Below, piece after piece: positions 59,888 through 64,000 of a stretch of DNA of 64,000 bases. A model generated the notes under the pieces. The model searched no databases. It saw nothing but the letters and a program-made list of their open reading frames with translations, and had not been told where the DNA came from. Origin of the DNA: DASQGA01 sp963762085 (GTDB lineage: Bacteria > Actinomycetota > Thermoleophilia > Gaiellales > Gaiellaceae); NCBI GenBank assembly GCA_963762085.1, contig CAVXJD010000002.1, forward strand, positions 124,001 to 188,000. The letters are read 5' to 3'. Numbering within the stretch: position 1 is the stretch's first letter; every line of letters starts with the position of its first letter. The translations under genes were made by a program, and so were the position numbers.

Positions 59888-59934
59888 GCACCTCGAACAC
59901 CCCGACCTCACCCGACCGAGGGGTTCTCACGCCA

Positions 59935-60486
59935 CTAAGGTCCGGGAAGCCACCCGTCCCGGTATGCCGTCGGCTGGCGGGTCGGAAGCCCCGCGTATGC
60001 CCTCTCAGCCTTAGTCGTTTCCTGATCGACGCCGGCGCCGTGGCGTAGCGCAGCCTCGTCCACCGTGTAGCCGCCCCACTCGTCGGTGTTCTGATGTTCT
60101 CGCGCGCCGAGGGCGAGCACGGCGCAAGGCCCGTCTCCGGCCCCCAGAATGATGTGCTTCGCGCCCGCGGGACAGTGGACGAAGTCCCACTGGCGCAACG
60201 GCCGCTCCTCGCCCTCGATGAGCAGGAGCGCCTCTCCGGAGAGCACGAGAAAGTCCTCTTGGTCGGCTTCCCAGTGGTACATCCCGATCGGCTCACCCGC
60301 CCCGAGCACGAAGAGAGCGATCCCGACTTGCGGGAAATATCCGTCCGGCCACCCGTCGAAGGAGACCTGAGCCCCACGGCCGTCGGCACGGCGCCAGCGA
60401 GCCTCCCGCGCGTTCACGACGAACCATCCCTCCCCGCCGGGGACGAGACCGCCTTCTTTCTTCTCGAGCGGTGCCTCGGGAACCAT
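59935..60486 (-). CDS. cupin-family protein
   Basis: 183 residues. Cupin motif 1: PIGMYHWEADQEDFLVLSGE (His-Glu ligands), with ALLLIEGEERPLRQWDF, and motif 2: FVHCPAGAKHIILGAGDGPC (second His). Two flanking extensions: an N-terminal WFVVNAREARWRRADGRGAQ and a C-terminal helix-rich tail (RQPTAYRDGWLPGP). Likely a single-cupin metal protein; substrate unknown. Different from the 2042 cupin, which lacks clear ligands. Confidence 0.85.
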   Translation of the reverse strand: MVPEAPLEKKEGGLVPGGEGWFVVNAREARWRRADGRGAQVSFDGWPDGYFPQVGIALFVLGAGEPIGMYHWEADQEDFLVLSGEALLLIEGEERPLRQWDFVHCPAGAKHIILGAGDGPCAVLALGAREHQNTDEWGGYTVDEAALRHGAGVDQETTKAERAYAGLPTRQPTAYRDGWLPGP

Positions 60487-60593
60487 TCAGCGGATCCTAA
60501 CCAAGGTCTCTCGGGGCACATTCAGGACCTCGCTGCGGCTCCGGGTCGCTTCAATAAACAAAACTTGCCTCTCCGGCACGCGGGGCGGAGTCA

Positions 60594-63500
60594 CTAGCCG
60601 CGTGCGCCGCCGAGCCGCTCGAGCAGGTCGCTCGCATTCCGGAGCACTGGGGTTCCAAGCCCCTGCGTGAAGCGCCCTGTCACGTCTTCCAGGAGCACTC
60701 GCGCCTCCTCAGCTCGCTGCTCGCCGGCCAGGAGCTCAGCGAGGGCAGTGGCCGAGCGCAGCTCGAGCAGGAGCGCCTGCTGCCGGCGGGCCACCTCGAT
60801 GCCCTGCCTGAAGGATGCTTCGGCCGTCACAGATTCGTCATTGGCAGCGAGATGGAGCAGCCCGCGTGACCGGTGAAGTTCCGCCTCGGACACTCGCTCG
60901 TCCGTCGGCTCGAGATCTGCGAACCCCTCCTCGACCATGGTGACTCCCTCGCTGACGTAGCCCAGCCTGCCGAACGCCTCAGCAAGCTGACTCAGGAAGT
61001 GGATCTTCATCACCGAGGAGTGAGCCACCTGGGCACCCGCCATACCGACCGTGATCTCCGCCATCCCTTCCTCGGCCCGTCCGCGCTCGAGGAGTGCCCA
61101 GCCGGACATGGTCCGGCCCCATGCGAGCCACATGGGCAGCCCATGCTCGCTCGCCACGGCCACGAGCTCTCGGGCGGTGGCCTCGGCCCGATCGACGTCG
61201 CCGACCAGCTGGTACAGGATGCCGATGCCGGCAAGCGTGTACGCAAAGGTGAGCGGGTGTGCGACTTCGCGGCCTCTCAGCTCGGCCTCACCCGCAAACC
61301 CGAGGGCCTCGTCGAGCTGACCGAGCCATCCATGAGTGAGCGCAGTCATGGTCAGGCTCACGACGCCCGGCTCTTGCCCGTAGGCGAAGATGTGGTCGCG
61401 GTGCTTTTCGGGCTCCCAATGGTCGAGGACGAGCCCGAAGCGCGTCTCGGCCCCCGTGGCATCTCCTCGTAGGTACTGCGCAACGCCGAGCATGACGTTT
61501 GCCTCCATGAGCACGTCGGGGTCGCCGATGGTGTCGGCGACTGCGTGCAGACGGCGGCCGCATTCGTACGCTTTTCGAGGCTGGCCCGTGGCGGAATAAA
61601 AAGCTCCGAGGCCGTAGAGCGCCACGGCGAGCCGCGAAGGATCGGCAATCTCGCCGCTGAGTGCTTCGGCACGCGCGTACGCCGCTTCGGCTTCGGGCGC
61701 CGCATAGCCGCGCGCAGCCATGAGGGCCGTCCCGTGCCCAAGCTGGAGTGCCAGCTCGAGCTCCCGGGTCTCCTGGCCCTCCGGCAGGGACGTCAAGAGC
61801 TCGAGGCCTTGCTCGAAATGAGTAGCTGCCTCCCCCGTTGCCCACCTACGCAACGCTCGTTCGCCGGCCTGCTGCCAGTAGCCGATCGCATCGAGCGTCC
61901 GGCCCGCCTCGGACAGGTGCTGGGCGATCAACTCAGGCTGGTTCTTGACCCACTCCGGGAACATTTCCTCGAGAACCTGGGCGATGCGGGCATGGAAGCG
62001 TTTCCGCGTCGAGCGCAGGAGCGACCCGTACGCCGCCTCTCGAATGAGGGCGTGCTTGAACACGTACGCCGGGTCGGTGAGCGTGCCGCGCTCGTACAAG
62101 AGCTCCGCACGCACGAGTTCGTCCAGGCCCGCCCTCAGCGTCGCATCATCTGCTGGGGTCACGGCGCGAAGCAACTCGAAGCTGAACTCGCCCCCGAGCG
62201 CGGCGACGGAGGCGAGCTGGGCTAGCTCCTTCATGTCGCCGAGCCCATCGAGACGGGCGGTGAGCGGGTTCTGGAGGGTGCCGGGGATGGCCGGGGCTAC
62301 GCCCGGCTCCGACTCGAGGATCATCTTGAGCGTCTCCTCGATGAAGAGGGGCACACCGGCGGCCCTTTCGGCAACCTCGGCGCGCACGCGCCTTGGCAGG
62401 CTCCTTTCGCCCAAGACGGCAGCCATGAGCTCGTCGACCTCCCCTGCTTCAAGGCGCGCCGGGCTCAGCTTCGAGAACAACGTCTCGGCCGGCCAGGGCG
62501 GCTCGAACTCGGGCCTCGCCGTCATGACGATGAAGATGCGCAGAGCGGGCGCTTCCGCAAGCAGGAGACCGAGGAGCTCGAGTGTCGAAGGGTCAGCCCA
62601 ATGGACGTCCTCGAAGACGGCAAGGACGGGACGCTGCCGGGTCTCCGCGGCCATCACGGCGGTCAATGCCGCGAACGTCTGGCGCTTCTGTTCCTGGGGC
62701 GCCACGCTCGACGTCTTGCCGGCACTGGGCTCGGCGATGGAGAGCAGCGCGGCGAGAGCAGGGCGCGTCTCTTCGACCGAGACGCCCTGTAGCTCGAGGG
62801 CATCCGTCAGGCGAGCGAGATTGCGTTCGTCTGCTCCCCTGCCGTCGACCAGGAACACTCGCTCGAGCTCCTCGACCATGGGATGGAGCGCACTGCTCGC
62901 GTAGTAGGGAGAGCCCTGAAAGACGAGGCGAGTCGCCTCGTCTCCCACTCTCCGGCCGAGCTCGTGGACAAGGCGCGACTTGCCGATCCCGGGCTCTCCG
63001 GAGACGAGGACCGACTGGCCTTTCCCCTCGCGCGCGAGCCGCCATTGCTCCTCCAAGGTCTTGAGGTCCTGCTCCCGGCCGACGAGCGGCGTCAGGCCGG
63101 TGGCGGTAGCGAGCGCGAGACGCGTCCGGATGCCCGTGTCGTCGGCGACGCTATAGACGGTGATCGGGTCCGCGATGCCTTTGAGCGTCACGGTTTGCAT
63201 GTTCGTGAAGACGAAGTAGCCGCGGGTCACGCGCTCGGTTGCCGCGCTGACGACGACCGCTCCCGGGTCGGCGAGCTTCTCGAGCCGGGCGGCCATGTTC
63301 ACGGTTTCTCCGACAGCCTGGGAGTGACGTCGTCCGCCCGCTCCCATCTCACTCACGACCACCACTCCCGTGTGGATGCCGACACGGGCGGCAAGGCGCA
63401 CCTCGCCGCTATCGAGTTGAAGCCCTGAGAGCTCCTGGACGGTGCGGACGAGTTCAAGGCCGGCACGAACGGCGTGGACGGTGTCGTCGCCCTGGGCATG

Positions 63501-63758
63501 TGGATAGCCGAAGTAGGCGAGCACGCCGTCACCCTGGTACTGCGCAACGTGGCCGTGAAAGCGCTCGATCACCCTGGCGGCGGCGTCGTGGTAGGCGGCG
63601 ATGAGCTCGACCAGATCTTCCGGATCGAGCTGTTCGCTGAGCGCGGTCGATTCGACGAGATCGCAGAAGACGACGGTCAGATGCCTACGTTCCGCGTCGG
63701 CCAGCGCTTGCTCGTGCTCGGCGACCGTCCCTTGTCCCACTTCGCGCCTCCTGGGCAT
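60594..63758 (-). CDS. class III adenylate/guanylate cyclase-AAA-TPR regulator
   Basis: About 1054 residues from ATG 63758 (GTG 63725 also fits). Cyclase domain (~25-215): HLTVVFCDLVESTALSEQLD with metal Asp and YQGDGVLAYFGYPHAQGDD, then VGETVNMAARLEKLADPGAV. STAND-type NTPase (~225-600): Walker A SVLVSGEPGIGKSRLVHELG, Walker B VLAVFEDVHWADPS. C-terminal 500 residues are TPR-like helices (ALALQLGHGTALMAARGYAA). It makes cAMP or cGMP under control of an NTPase sensor. Typical of actinobacteria; no partner gene near. Confidence 0.93.
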   Translation of the reverse strand: MPRRREVGQGTVAEHEQALADAERRHLTVVFCDLVESTALSEQLDPEDLVELIAAYHDAAARVIERFHGHVAQYQGDGVLAYFGYPHAQGDDTVHAVRAGLELVRTVQELSGLQLDSGEVRLAARVGIHTGVVVVSEMGAGGRRHSQAVGETVNMAARLEKLADPGAVVVSAATERVTRGYFVFTNMQTVTLKGIADPITVYSVADDTGIRTRLALATATGLTPLVGREQDLKTLEEQWRLAREGKGQSVLVSGEPGIGKSRLVHELGRRVGDEATRLVFQGSPYYASSALHPMVEELERVFLVDGRGADERNLARLTDALELQGVSVEETRPALAALLSIAEPSAGKTSSVAPQEQKRQTFAALTAVMAAETRQRPVLAVFEDVHWADPSTLELLGLLLAEAPALRIFIVMTARPEFEPPWPAETLFSKLSPARLEAGEVDELMAAVLGERSLPRRVRAEVAERAAGVPLFIEETLKMILESEPGVAPAIPGTLQNPLTARLDGLGDMKELAQLASVAALGGEFSFELLRAVTPADDATLRAGLDELVRAELLYERGTLTDPAYVFKHALIREAAYGSLLRSTRKRFHARIAQVLEEMFPEWVKNQPELIAQHLSEAGRTLDAIGYWQQAGERALRRWATGEAATHFEQGLELLTSLPEGQETRELELALQLGHGTALMAARGYAAPEAEAAYARAEALSGEIADPSRLAVALYGLGAFYSATGQPRKAYECGRRLHAVADTIGDPDVLMEANVMLGVAQYLRGDATGAETRFGLVLDHWEPEKHRDHIFAYGQEPGVVSLTMTALTHGWLGQLDEALGFAGEAELRGREVAHPLTFAYTLAGIGILYQLVGDVDRAEATARELVAVASEHGLPMWLAWGRTMSGWALLERGRAEEGMAEITVGMAGAQVAHSSVMKIHFLSQLAEAFGRLGYVSEGVTMVEEGFADLEPTDERVSEAELHRSRGLLHLAANDESVTAEASFRQGIEVARRQQALLLELRSATALAELLAGEQRAEEARVLLEDVTGRFTQGLGTPVLRNASDLLERLGGARG

Positions 63759-63877
63759 GCGATCACAACACTCGAGCACCAGCCCGGTTCTACTGCCCCC
63801 AACTTTCTCACGTTTTACTCGACAACGAACGCCTGCAGTAGCGCTACCGCGTCATGGTCGAGTCTCGCTCGTAAGAA

Positions 63878-64000
63878 CTAGAGCTCGCCGGGAGGGGCGA
63901 AACGATAGAACACCTTGCCGGTCTTCCCGAGTACGCCCGGAACGAAGTCCTCGAGAGCACGCGCGTTTTCGAGCCCGCCCAAGCTGACCGGGTCATAGCC
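63878..64000 (-). CDS. C-terminal end of an unidentified gene, cut by the window edge
   Basis: Reverse frame of 40 codons then a stop at 63878. Reads GYDPVSLGGLENARALEDFV and PGVLGKTGKVFYRFAPPGEL. Coding-like, but too short to name. A GKVFYRF end suggests a soluble enzyme; no more can be said. Lies 119 bases upstream of the cyclase gene in the same direction. Confidence 0.5.
   Translation of the reverse strand, partial: GYDPVSLGGLENARALEDFVPGVLGKTGKVFYRFAPPGEL

Overview
The window looks like a chromosomal segment of a high-GC actinobacterium, most likely of the Thermoleophilia (Gaiellales/Solirubrobacterales-like) lineage. I infer this from several signs: strong G/C at third codon positions, frequent GTG starts, a fused SecDF, a single fused PafBC-type double-WYL regulator, a CcmE with CxxxY in place of HxxxY, a 2-phosphoglycerate kinase plus cyclic-2,3-diphosphoglycerate synthetase pair, and many small actinobacterial proteins of unknown function. 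No ribosomal or transfer RNA gene, prophage, insertion sequence or CRISPR array was seen. The assignment is inference, because no marker phylogeny could be run. Layout, 1-7 kb: a PfkB-type kinase cut by the left edge, an ECF sigma factor overlapping an alkyl-DNA alkyltransferase gene, a DUF192 lipoprotein, a cupin overlapping an HhH-GPD DNA glycosylase, and then a decaying patch (about 4.2-5.8 kb). That patch holds fragments of a response regulator on both strands, a frameshifted Cys-rich protein, a 5 x 14 bp tandem repeat and a frameshifted winged-helix regulator. It ends at the intact but atypical response regulator that the fragments derive from. 7-25 kb: a VOC dioxygenase, an AarF/UbiB kinase, then the phasin-secDF-yajC-tgt-queA block, a complete two-component system with a secreted protein, pdxH, a haem peroxidase, and a hydroxyacyl-CoA dehydrogenase divergent from an aldehyde dehydrogenase. 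Two linked zinc-ribbon proteins follow, one with a SPOR-like end. 25-45 kb: dinB sits head-to-head with pafBC. Then come a GAF histidine kinase overlapping queG, a quinone-oxidoreductase-like dehydrogenase, and a tight three-gene operon that joins an alpha-oxoamine-synthase-like PLP enzyme, a PAS-GGDEF-EAL membrane protein and an MFS exporter. After DUF59 and DUF1385 proteins there is an overlapping operon metallophosphatase - cDPG synthetase - 2-PG kinase - GlpX, and then a small PD-(D/E)XK-like protein with hpt. 45-64 kb: an EnvC-like M23 hydrolase, a minimal cytochrome c maturation cluster (ccmE, ccmF, a CcmI-like protein), a TIM-barrel protein, a CBS pair, a GH15 enzyme, a radical-SAM SPL-like protein under a near-perfect LexA box, a group-1-type sigma factor split by a frameshift, an EamA exporter, twin microproteins ahead of a GGDEF/HD-GYP protein, a cupin, and a large adenylate-cyclase-AAA-TPR regulator. 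Themes: DNA damage and repair (ogt, HhH-GPD, dinB, pafBC, the LexA-boxed radical SAM), queuosine synthesis (tgt, queA, queG), protein export (secDF, yajC), cyclic-di-GMP signalling (two multi-domain proteins) and phosphoglycerate metabolism. The observations most worth a second look are the PLP-enzyme/c-di-GMP/exporter operon, a pair of hairpin-rich intergenic elements that fill two convergent gaps, the cDPG operon in a bacterium, the LexA box, and the broken genes with their response-regulator debris.
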